Positions 46,656-54,610 of a stretch of 64,000 nucleotides of DNA are shown here, piece by piece. The notes under the pieces were generated by a model. It saw only the letters and a program-made list of their open reading frames with translations, was not told the DNA's origin and made no database searches. Position 1 is the stretch's first letter. Each line of letters opens with the position of its first letter. The position numbers were made by a program, and so were the translations under genes. The stretch is from VRUE01 sp963702575 (GTDB lineage Bacteria; Actinomycetota; Thermoleophilia; Solirubrobacterales; 70-9). The stretch covers positions 62,001 through 126,000 of the forward strand of contig CAVPCU010000006.1 in NCBI GenBank assembly GCA_963702575.1. The letters are read 5' to 3'.

Positions 46656-47128
46656 GCCAGCTCCTCTCGCAGTCGCTTCATTCCCTCGTGCAGGCTGCGC
46701 CGCGCCGCCTCCGGCGAGCAGCCGAGGGCGGCGCCGATCTCGGCGTGCGGCAGGTCGCAGGCGTAGCGCAGCGCGACCGCGGCGCGCTGCTTCGGCGGCA
46801 GCGCCCCGACCAGCTCCCAGACGCCCTCGTCGAGCTCCGGCTCGGCGGTCACGGCCGCCGCCTCGATGACCTCGCCGACCGGCAGCGGCCGGCGGCCGTT
46901 GGCACGGTGGTGGTCGATCGCCTTGCGGTGGGCGATCGTCAGCAGCCAGCCGCGCAGGTTGCTCGTGTCGCGCAGCTTCGGATAGGCGCGCAGCGCGGCG
47001 AGGAAGGTCTCCTGGAAGCAGTCCTCGGCCTCGCCGCGCCCGACCGCGCCGCGTAGGACGGCCATCACGTCGGCGGCGTGGTCGTCGAGCAGGAGCTGGA
47101 ATGGCGGCAAAGCGGTCACTCGGTGCAT
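46652..47128 (-). CDS. ECF-type RNA polymerase sigma factor
   Basis: A 158-residue sigma-70 family protein with region 2 (AEDCFQETFLAALRAYPKLR, then NLRGWLLTIAHRKAIDHHR) and region 4 (LPPKQRAAVALRYACDLPHA, then SPEAARRSLHEGMKRLRE). There is no C-terminal extension, and no anti-sigma gene is adjacent. It overlaps ogt, so it may control its own operon and DNA-alkylation repair; that link is inferred from the overlap. The upstream gap to the divergent AlbA_2 gene is AT-rich and should hold both promoters. Confidence 0.88.
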   Translation of the reverse strand: MHRVTALPPFQLLLDDHAADVMAVLRGAVGRGEAEDCFQETFLAALRAYPKLRDTSNLRGWLLTIAHRKAIDHHRANGRRPLPVGEVIEAAAVTAEPELDEGVWELVGALPPKQRAAVALRYACDLPHAEIGAALGCSPEAARRSLHEGMKRLREELA

Positions 47129-47217
47129 TAAACGCGTTGCGGATGGCGAACGTGAGAGGCCGTCGAGCGGCTTCCGTGCCTACTTAACGGCTGCATGCAA
47201 TAATTGTAAGTAAGTAG

Positions 47218-48627
47218 ATGAGCACGGCAATCGCTGAAAATGCCCTGAACGGATCCCCGCTGCGCCTTGGATCCAGGCTGCTCGAGTTGCCCGAGGACCA
47301 GTGGTTCGAGCGCAAGTCCTCCCGTGTGGCTGCGAAGGATCTCGCGAAAGCCTTGATCGGGTTTGCCAATGCGGATGGCGGAATCGTCGTGGTCGGGCTT
47401 GCGGAAGGCGAGGTCGAGGGAATCGATGGCCGCCCGGGCAGGCTCAATGCTCTACTTCAGGCGAATATCGATTTCTGCAATCCGCCGGTCCGCGCGAGCC
47501 ATCGCTTTGCTGATTGTGTCGATGCGAATGGTCACTCCCTGCGCCTGCTGGCCTTCGCGGTCGATTCCAGTCCGACCGTTCACGCGAATCAGCGCGATGA
47601 AGTCTTCCTGCGGGTTGGTGATGAGACTCGACGACTGACCTTTGCGCAGAGGCAGGAGTTGCTGTACGACAAGGGGCAGGCAAGTTATGAGGCCCGTCCA
47701 TCGGGCGCGGGCTTCGATGCTCTCGATCGTGAGCAGCTCGGCCACTACGCGGAAGCGTTGGGAGCGAGGGACCCGATGGGCCTGATGCGGGCACGGGGAT
47801 TGGCCACCGATGACGAATTGACTGTCGCTGGTGTCCTCCTCTTCGGCGAGCATCCGCAGGCGCTTTTCCCGGAGGCTCTGATCAGGGTGTTGCGCTACCG
47901 AGGCAGCGAGCGGGGAAGTGGCTCACGGCAGCAACTGGCCGAGGACGTGAGGGTGGAAGGCCCAATCCCGCTGCAGCTCCTGGAGGCGAAAGCTCACATC
48001 GAACGAGTACAGCCGACCAGGACCGCGCTGCAGGCAAGCGGCAGGTTTGGCGGCGTGCCCCTCGTGCCGCCTGACGTGTGGTTGGAGGGCCTGGTCAATG
48101 CGGTGGCTCATCGGTCCTATAGCTCGGCTGGAGATCACATCCGGGTTGAGATCTTCGACGACAGGATCGAGATATCGAGCCCGGGCCGGTTTCCGGGGAT
48201 GGTAGATCTAAGCGATCCGCTTATTGCGACCCGATTCGCGCGCAATCCTCGTATCGCGCGAGTTTGCGCCGACCTGAGCTTCGGTCAGGAACTGGGTGAG
48301 GGCATTCGCCGCATGTTCGAAGAGATGCGCCAGGCCGGACTCACCGATCCCACGTACCGCCAGACCTCGGGAAGCGTCGAGCTCCAGCTTTTCGGCGATG
48401 CCGTGAATGCGCGGCTGGATGAGCAGTTGTCGGAGCATGCGCGTGCGATAACCCGCTGCCTGCGCGAAGCGGGTCGTCTGAGCACGGGCGAAGTCACGGA
48501 AGAGCTCGGCGTCTCCCGTCCTGTCGCCCAGCGAGAGCTGAATCGGCTGCGCAAGGCGGGAATAGTTGAATGGGTGGGAAAGTCACCACGCGATCCGCGC
48601 GCCTACTGGCGACTGAAGACCGACTAG
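47218..48627 (+). CDS. AlbA_2 / HATPase_c_4 protein with C-terminal winged helix
   Basis: A 469-residue protein of lower GC than its neighbours. The N-terminal Schlafen AlbA_2-like domain has WFERKSSRVAAKDLAKALIG then FANADGGIVVVGLAEG. The middle and C-terminal part matches the HATPase_c_4 domain of RecG-related proteins: GLVNAVAHRSYSSAGDHIRV, then FDDRIEISSPGRFPG. A helix-turn-helix near the end reads LSTGEVTEELGVSRPVAQRE then LNRLRKAG. Such proteins are treated as ATP-binding transcriptional regulators, and some sit in defence islands. No partner gene is present. It is divergent from the ECF sigma operon across 89 bp. Confidence 0.82.
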   Translation: MSTAIAENALNGSPLRLGSRLLELPEDQWFERKSSRVAAKDLAKALIGFANADGGIVVVGLAEGEVEGIDGRPGRLNALLQANIDFCNPPVRASHRFADCVDANGHSLRLLAFAVDSSPTVHANQRDEVFLRVGDETRRLTFAQRQELLYDKGQASYEARPSGAGFDALDREQLGHYAEALGARDPMGLMRARGLATDDELTVAGVLLFGEHPQALFPEALIRVLRYRGSERGSGSRQQLAEDVRVEGPIPLQLLEAKAHIERVQPTRTALQASGRFGGVPLVPPDVWLEGLVNAVAHRSYSSAGDHIRVEIFDDRIEISSPGRFPGMVDLSDPLIATRFARNPRIARVCADLSFGQELGEGIRRMFEEMRQAGLTDPTYRQTSGSVELQLFGDAVNARLDEQLSEHARAITRCLREAGRLSTGEVTEELGVSRPVAQRELNRLRKAGIVEWVGKSPRDPRAYWRLKTD

Positions 48628-48655
48628 ATCTACTTGCAATCGACGGAGCTAAGAC

Positions 48656-49540
48656 TTGAAAGATTTGGCGAAAAGAGGCTGCAAATCAGCCTTTTTACTT
48701 GAAACGAAGGTGCTCGTCGAACGGGCGCTGGCGGAGGACGTTGGCGCGGGGGACGTGACGGCCGAGGCGACGGTGCCCGAGGGCGCGAGGGGGCGGGCTC
48801 GGGTGGTGCAGAAGGCTCCCGGCGTGGTCTTCGGGCTGGGGGTGGTTGCGGAGGCGATGCGGCAGTGCGGGGTGGAGGAGGTCGACAACCTGGTCGTTGA
48901 GGGGCAGTGGCGTGAGCAGGTCCCGGCCGACGTCCTGCTGGCGGTAGGCCCGGCGCGGGGGCTGCTGGTGGCGGAGCGAACGGCGCTCAATTTTCTCGGC
49001 CACCTCTCCGGCATCGCCACGTTGACCGCCCGCTTCGTCGAGGCCGTTGAGGGGACCGGCGCCCGGATTCTCGACACGCGCAAGACGACGCCAGGGTTGC
49101 GAGCCCTTGAGAAGGCGGCGGTGGCGGCTGGTGGCGGCCGGAACCATCGCATGGGCCTCTACGACGCGATCCTGATCAAGGAGAACCACGTCGCCCTCGC
49201 CGGCGGCGTCGCCAAGGCGATCCACGCGGCGCGCACCGCGCAGCCGCAGATGCCGGTCGAGATCGAGTGCCGCGACCTCGAAGAAGCCGCCTACGCCCTC
49301 GGCGCCGGCGCGAACCGCCTCCTGCTCGACAACATGGACCCCGCCACCCTGATCGAAGCGGTCCGTTTGCGCGACGCCGAAGGCGGCAGCTCCCCTCCAG
49401 CTCTGGAGGCCTCGGGCGGCGTCACTCTGGAGAACGTCCGCGAGATCGCCGAGACCGGCGTCGACTTCATCTCCGTAGGCGCCCTCACCCACTCAGCTCC
49501 CGCCCTCGACTTCAGCCTGCTACTTGAGCAGGCGCGATAG
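48656..49540 (+). CDS. nadC: Nicotinate-nucleotide pyrophosphorylase (carboxylating)
   Basis: A 294-residue quinolinate phosphoribosyltransferase that makes nicotinate mononucleotide in de novo NAD synthesis. Landmarks: LAEDVGAGDVTAEATVP, ERTALNFLGHLSGIATLTAR, ARILDTRKTTPGLRALEKAA, the lysine-rich GGGRNHRMGLYDAILIKENH, and the C-terminal VDFISVGALTHSAPALDFSL. A TTG at 48656 after GGAG gives a short N-terminal extension (MKDLAKRGCKSAF). nadA follows 930 bp later, with mutM on the other strand between them. The last 21 bp overlap mutM. Confidence 0.95.
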   Translation: MKDLAKRGCKSAFLLETKVLVERALAEDVGAGDVTAEATVPEGARGRARVVQKAPGVVFGLGVVAEAMRQCGVEEVDNLVVEGQWREQVPADVLLAVGPARGLLVAERTALNFLGHLSGIATLTARFVEAVEGTGARILDTRKTTPGLRALEKAAVAAGGGRNHRMGLYDAILIKENHVALAGGVAKAIHAARTAQPQMPVEIECRDLEEAAYALGAGANRLLLDNMDPATLIEAVRLRDAEGGSSPPALEASGGVTLENVREIAETGVDFISVGALTHSAPALDFSLLLEQAR

Positions 49541-50364
49541 CCGGCGGTCCTTGAGCACGCGGCCGCCGGTCTGCTCCTCGGGGCAGTATGTCGTCTGGTG
49601 CTCGGCGAAGAAGACCGCCTCGAGCGTCGTCCCGCAGCGCGGGCAGGGCTCGCCCTCGTGCTTGTGGATTCGCAGCGGCTTCGGCGCCTTGTCGGGCAGC
49701 TCGGCGCCGATCGTCTCCTCGTAATGGTCGATCGCGTCGCCGAGCACGTGCAGCGCCGCGTGCAGCCGCTCGACCTCTTCGGAGTCCAGCTCCGATCCCT
49801 GCTTGAAGGGCGATAGCCGCGCCTCCCAGAGGATCTCGTCGACCCAGGAGCGGCCGATGCCGGCGATGTCGCGCTGGTGGCGCAGCAGCGGGTGCAGGTG
49901 GCGCGGCTGGTCGATCGCCGCGGCGAAGACGTCGAGCGGGGAGGGGGCCAGGCTTCCGGGCCGAGAGTGGCCACCGCCTCGTCTTCCTCGACGGCTCCGC
50001 TTGGCAGCAGCTTGGCCCAGGCGCGCTGCTTGGTGCCGAGCTCGCGCAGGCGCAGCTCGCGTCCGTCGGCGAGGCGGATCAGGATCCGCGACGCGCGATC
50101 TTTGGCCGACGCCCGCTTCTCGAAGACGCGCAACCGCCCGGCCGACATCAGGTGGATCAGCAGGGCGAGGTCGCCGAGCTCGACGATCGGCAGCTTGCCG
50201 ATCCGGCGGACCGTCGTGATCTCACGCCCCTCGAGCGCTTCCAGCGGCGGCTCGAAGGTCTTCATCACGTTCATCCCCGGCGCCAGCGCCGATTCGACCT
50301 CGGCGCCGCGCAGGGCGGCGTCGAGCCGGCGCACCGCTATCTCGACCTCGGGAAGCTCGGGCAT
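49520..50364 (-). CDS. mutM: Formamidopyrimidine-DNA glycosylase (one frameshift)
   Basis: Fpg/MutM removes 8-oxoguanine and other oxidised bases. It starts MPELPEVEIAVRRLDAALRG: Pro2 is the nucleophile and Glu3 is also catalytic. The N-terminal beta domain continues to PSGAVEEDEAVATLGPEA. The frame breaks near 49955 where one base is missing, then resumes as SPLDVFAAAIDQPRHLHPLL. The C-terminal zinc finger reads CPRCGTTLEAVFF...TTYCPEEQTGG, so the fourth zinc cysteine is replaced. The 3' end overlaps nadC. The lesion-recognition core is intact apart from the shift. Confidence 0.88.
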
Positions 50365-50470
50365 GCCGAGAGAGTAGACTCGGGCTCAGTTCATTCGACT
50401 GGGCTCAGGCGAAGGCCATGCCAGCGAACATACGACCAGCGAGGCCCGATCGGGTCTCACGAGGGCAACC

Positions 50471-51484
50471 ATGAGAGAGCTGCCGACGATCAACGAACCG
50501 GTGCCGATGCTCGATCTCTCGCCGCGGGAGGTCGAGGAGATGTCGGCCGAGGTGCGCGCGCTGGCGGCCGAGCGCGACGCCGTGATCCTCGCCCACAACT
50601 ACCAGGTGCCCGAGATCCAGGAGGTCGCCGACTACACCGGCGACTCGCTCGGCCTCTCGCGCAAGGCGGCCGAATCGGACGCCGCGACGATCGCCTTCTG
50701 CGGCGTCCACTTCATGGCCGAGACCGCCTCGGTCCTCTCGCCGCAGAAGACCGTGCTGATCCCCGATCTCGAGGCCGGCTGCTCGCTCGCCGACTCGATC
50801 ACGGCAAGCGAGCTGCGCAACTGGAAGGCGCGCCACAGCGCCGACGCGGTCGTCGTGATGTACGTCAACACCTCGGCCGAGGTCAAGGCCGAGACCGACT
50901 ACTGCTGCACCTCCTCCAACGCGGTCAAGGTGGTCGAGCACATCCTCCGCGAGCACGGTCCCGAGACCGAGATCCTCTTCGGCCCCGACATCTGGCTCGG
51001 CTCCTACGTCGAGCGTGAGACCGGCCACCCGATGCACGTCTGGCCCGGCGAGTGCCACGTCCACGCCGGCATCCGCCCCGAGGACATCCGCGCCCAGCGC
51101 GCCGCCCACCCCGACGCCGAGTTCCTCGTCCACCCCGAGTGCGGCTGCGTCACCCAGGTGATGGAGTTCGTCGCCGCCGGGGAAGTCGAGCGCGAGGGCG
51201 TCCACATGCTCTCCACCGGCCAGATGCTCGACTACGTCGGCCGCAACCCCGACGGCGAGTTCATCGTCGCCACCGAGAACGGCATGCTCCACCCGCTCCA
51301 TCAGGCGGCTCCGGAAGCGACCCTGATCGAGGCCAACCGGATGGCGCTCTGCAAGTACATGAAGACGATCACGCTGCCGAAGCTGCGCGACGCGCTGCGC
51401 GAGATGCGGTTCGAGGTCTCGGTCCCGGCCGAGGTCGCCGAGCGGGCGCGGCTGCCGATCGAGCGCATGGTCGCGATCGGTTGA
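50471..51484 (+). CDS. nadA: Quinolinate synthase
   Basis: A 337-residue 4Fe-4S enzyme that condenses iminoaspartate with dihydroxyacetone phosphate to quinolinate. Three repeated domains carry one cluster cysteine each, in ATIAFCGVHFMAETA, ETDYCCTSSNAVKVVEH and HPECGCVTQVMEF. The substrate loop HNYQVPEIQEVADYTGDSLG is present. nadB, which supplies iminoaspartate, is not in the window. The TGA overlaps the TTG start of the transketolase gene (TTGA, 51481-51484). Confidence 0.95.
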   Translation: MRELPTINEPVPMLDLSPREVEEMSAEVRALAAERDAVILAHNYQVPEIQEVADYTGDSLGLSRKAAESDAATIAFCGVHFMAETASVLSPQKTVLIPDLEAGCSLADSITASELRNWKARHSADAVVVMYVNTSAEVKAETDYCCTSSNAVKVVEHILREHGPETEILFGPDIWLGSYVERETGHPMHVWPGECHVHAGIRPEDIRAQRAAHPDAEFLVHPECGCVTQVMEFVAAGEVEREGVHMLSTGQMLDYVGRNPDGEFIVATENGMLHPLHQAAPEATLIEANRMALCKYMKTITLPKLRDALREMRFEVSVPAEVAERARLPIERMVAIG

Positions 51485-53327
51485 CGCCAGATAAAGTCCG
51501 GCAGCTGCGCGAGCTAGCCCAACAGCTGCGGGTCGACTCGGTCCGCGCGGCCGCCGCCGCCGGCTCGGGCCACCCGACCTCCTCGATGTCGGCGGCCGAC
51601 CTGATGGCGGTCCTCATGACCCGCCACCTGCGCTACGACTTCGACGCGCCGGAGAACGCCGCCAACGACCACCTGGTCTTCTCCAAGGGCCACGCCTCGC
51701 CGCTGCTCTACGCGCTCTACAAGGCGGCCGGGGCGATCGACGACGAGGAGCTCCTGACCTTCCGCGAGTTCGGCTCGCGCCTGCAGGGCCACCCGACGCC
51801 GGAGATCCCCTGGGTCGACGTCGCCACCGGCTCGCTCGGCCAGGGCCTGCCGATCTCGGTCGGGATCGCGCTCGCCGCCGAACGGCTGGAGCGCTCCGAG
51901 CTGCGCGTCTGGGTGCTCTGCGGCGACTCCGAGCTGGCCGAGGGCTCGATGTGGGAGGCCTTCGAGCACGCTGGCTACGCCGGCCTCGCCAACCTGATCG
52001 CGATCGTCGACGTCAACCGGCTCGGCCAGCGCGGGCCGACGATGCACGAATGGGACACCTCATCGCTGGCGGCGCGGGTGGCCGCCTGCGGCTGGCACGT
52101 GCAGGAGATCGACGGCCACGATCTCGAGGCGATCGAGGCGGCCTATCGCCGTGCCGCAGAGGCCGACCTGCCGGCGGTGATCTTCGCCCGCACCAAGAAG
52201 GGCTCGGGCGTCGCCGCGGTCGAGGACAAGGAGAACCAGCACGGCAAGCCGCTGGCCGAGCCCGAGGCCGCGGTCGAGGAGCTCGGCGGCGTTCGCTCGA
52301 TCCAGGTCGAGGTGCAGGCGCCCGCCGGCCGCCAGGCCGTTCGAGGTCGCCACGGCGGCGGTCGAGCGGCCGAGCTACGAGCTGGGCGAGAAGGTCGCGA
52401 CCCGCGGCGCCTACGGCGACGCGCTCGCCTGGATCGGCTCGCTCGACGAGAGAGTCGTGGCGCTCGACGGCGAGGTCGGCAACTCGACCTACGCCGAGCG
52501 CTTCGCCGCCAAGCACCCCGAGCGCTTCTTCGAGATGTACATCGCCGAGCAGCAGATGGTCGCCGCCGCGGTCGGCGTGCAGACGCGCGGCTGGAAGCCC
52601 TTCGCCTCCTCCTTCGGCGCCTTCCTCAGCCGCGCCTACGACTTCATCCGCATGGCGGCGATCTCCGACGCCGACCTGAAGCTCTGCGGCTCCCACGTCG
52701 GCGTCTCGATCGGCCCCGACGGGCCCTCGCAGATGGCGCTCGAGGACATCGCTTCGCTGCGCGCGGTCTTCGGCAGCGTCGTCCTCTACCCCTGCGACGC
52801 CAACCAGACGGTGCGTGCTGCTCGAGGCGATGCGCGAGCACCGCGGCATCAGCTACATCCGCACGACCCGCGAAGCGACGCCGGTGCTCTACGGGGCGGG
52901 CGAGAGCTTCGAGATCGGCGGCAGCCGCACGCTGCGCTCCGGCGATGACGACGCGGTGACGCTGATCGGCGCCGGCATCACCCTGCACGAATGCCTCGCC
53001 GCCGCCGACGAGCTCGCCGGCCGCGGCATCGCCGCGCGGGTGATCGACCTCTACTCGGTCAAGCCGGTCGACGCCGAGGCGCTGCTGACCGCTGCGGAGG
53101 AGACGCGAGCGCTGATCACGGTCGAGGACCACTGGCCCGAGGGCGGCATCGGCGAGACCGTCGCCGGCGTCCTCGCCGAAGCGGGATCGGGCACGCCGCT
53201 GGTGCGCCTCGCCGTCACCGGCCGGCCCGGCAGCGGCCCGCCCAAGGATCTGCTCGCCGCCGCCGGGATCGACGCCGAGCACGTCGTCGCCGCGGCCGAG
53301 CGCGTGCTCGAGCCCAGCCGCGCCTAG
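51481..53327 (+). CDS. Transketolase, animal-type (two frameshifts)
   Basis: A ThDP enzyme of the pentose phosphate pathway, about 614 residues after correction. TTG at 51481 gives LTPDKVRQLRELAQQLRVDS. The N-terminal motif AAAAAGSGHPTSSMSAADLM and the ThDP loop CGDSELAEGSMWEAFEHAGY, then NLIAIVDVNRLGQRG, resemble animal transketolase more than the longer bacterial TktA. The central pyrimidine domain has MYIAEQQMVAAAVG. The frame breaks near 52335 and again near 52812, each fixed by deleting one base. The C-terminal domain (VKPVDAEALLTAAEETRALI) is intact. It is translationally linked to nadA, which has no obvious metabolic reason. Confidence 0.9.
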
Positions 53328-53410
53328 CCGAGCCGAAGCTTCAGCTCTTTCCTTGGCCTGCGCTTTGCCCGGCACGGCGCAGAATGGCTGCAACCGAATC
53401 GAGGAGCGCC

Positions 53411-53669
53411 ATGAGCGGCAAGAGAGCGAAGATCGCAGCGACGGCGACCATTCTGGGCCTGGGTGCCCTGGGTGGGGTCGCGCTGGAGACCAATCACGGC
53501 GTGCCGGTGCAGACGGCCCAGGTCCGGAGCGGATCGGGCGCGGTCGTCACCAGCGCCAGCGGCGCCACGGTCGACCCAGCCGGTCGCCGGCGGCAAGACG
53601 GCGACGACCAGGCCCCCGATCGTCACCCGCGCCAGCGGCTCCGGCGGCCGCGTGTCGATCGACGACTGA
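53411..53669 (+). CDS. Small anchored Ser/Thr/Gly protein with an SGAT motif (one frameshift)
   Basis: About 85 residues after removing one base near 53573. A basic N-terminus (MSGKRAK) leads into a hydrophobic segment (IAATATILGLGALGGVAL), a signal anchor, then an unstructured tail containing SASGATVT, then PVAGGKTATTRPPIVTRASG and a C-terminal VSIDD. The anchor is closely similar to that of the protein at 56849 (IAVAATIFGLGGLAGLAL), and PIVTRASGSGG resembles the P-V-[S/T]-T repeats there. SGAT is the FMN-acceptor tetrapeptide of NqrC/RnfG-type proteins, and an ApbE gene lies 4 kb away. No known domain. Confidence 0.5.
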
Positions 53670-53764
53670 GCGGGTACCGGTGTCTCAGAGAACTTTCACC
53701 GCCGCCTTAGGCGGCGGTTAGCGAGCGGGCGCACCCTCTTCGCAGATCCCCGAAAGGAGCTCCG

Positions 53765-54229
53765 ATGTCCCCGAAGAGAATCCTGGTCGTCGCGAACCGC
53801 ACCGTCGACTCACCCGACCTGATCGCCGCGCTGCGCCACCGGCACGCCCGCGGCCCCGTCGGCATCGTCCTGCTGGTCCCGGCGGTGCCGCACGGCCTCG
53901 CCTGGGCGGCCGACATGAAGGCCGGGATCGGCGAGGCCTCGGGCCGCGCCGACGCCGGCGCGCGCCGGCTGCGGGCGGCCGGGTTGACGGTCGAGGACGT
54001 CGTCGTCGGCGACCCCGACCCGCTCGCCGCGGCCGGCGACCTGCTCCACCGCGGCGGCTTCGACGAGGTCGTCGTATCGACCCTGCCCCGAGGCGTCTCA
54101 CGCTGGCTGCGACTCAGCCTGCCGGATCGCCTGCGGCGCACCGTCGAGCTGCCGGTAACCCACGTCGTCGCCCATCCACGTGCGCGCCAGGCGGCCGCAG
54201 CGAGGCGCCAAGCCGCAACGCCGGCCTGA
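53765..54229 (+). CDS. UspA-like small protein
   Basis: A 154-residue soluble protein. The start is KRILVVANRTVDSPDLIAAL, then a repeated alpha/beta pattern with VEDVVVGDPDPLAAAGDLLH and DEVVVSTLPRGVSRWLRLSL, ending in LPVTHVVAHP. The strand order and ending resemble universal-stress-protein and related nucleotide-binding folds, but the ATP-binding G-x2-G-x9-G motif is not clear. It has a good ribosome-binding site (GAAAGGAGCTCC) and ends 2 bp from the convergent gene's stop. Stress role is inferred only. Confidence 0.65.
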   Translation: MSPKRILVVANRTVDSPDLIAALRHRHARGPVGIVLLVPAVPHGLAWAADMKAGIGEASGRADAGARRLRAAGLTVEDVVVGDPDPLAAAGDLLHRGGFDEVVVSTLPRGVSRWLRLSLPDRLRRTVELPVTHVVAHPRARQAAAARRQAATPA

Positions 54230-54231
54230 GC

Positions 54232-54610
54232 TCAGTCGTCGGCTCCGCCGCCCCCACCTGAGCCACCTCCGCCGCCCGAGTCGCCGCCGCCGTCGTGGCC
54301 GCCCGAGGGCGGAGTGGGCGTCGGTTCGGGTTCGGGGGGGATCGATTCCGGCGGGGTCGGGGTGGATTCCGTCGGCGGCGGCGAGGTCGAGGGTTCGGTG
54401 CTCGTCGGGCGATTCGAGGTCCGCTGCCCTGCCCTTGGCGTGGGGGCGGCATGGGTCGGCGACCGGGGCCAGGGCGTCGCCGGCCGAGATCGGTTCGGAG
54501 GCGAGGCCGATCTGGTGGCTGGCGAGGCTGCTGGCCGCGACCGCGACGCCCGCGGCGATCACGATGCCGAGCAGGGCCAGGCCGATCCATTTGAGCGTCG
54601 TCGATCTCAT
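54232..54610 (-). CDS. Small anchored protein with Pro/Thr-rich and Gly-rich tail (one frameshift)
   Basis: About 125 residues. It has an N-terminal membrane segment (LKWIGLALLGIVIAAGVAVA), then a tail that after one frame correction reads STEPSTSPPPTESTPTPPES and ends in Gly/Asp/His repeats (GGHDGGGDSGGGGGSGGGGA). The start ATG overlaps the stop of the histidine kinase (ATGA), so it is the third gene of that operon. The composition suggests a wall-spanning, surface-exposed linker. The Gly-rich tail resembles the end of the protein at 56849-57573 (GGGGGEGDGGGGHDD). No known domain. Confidence 0.5.
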
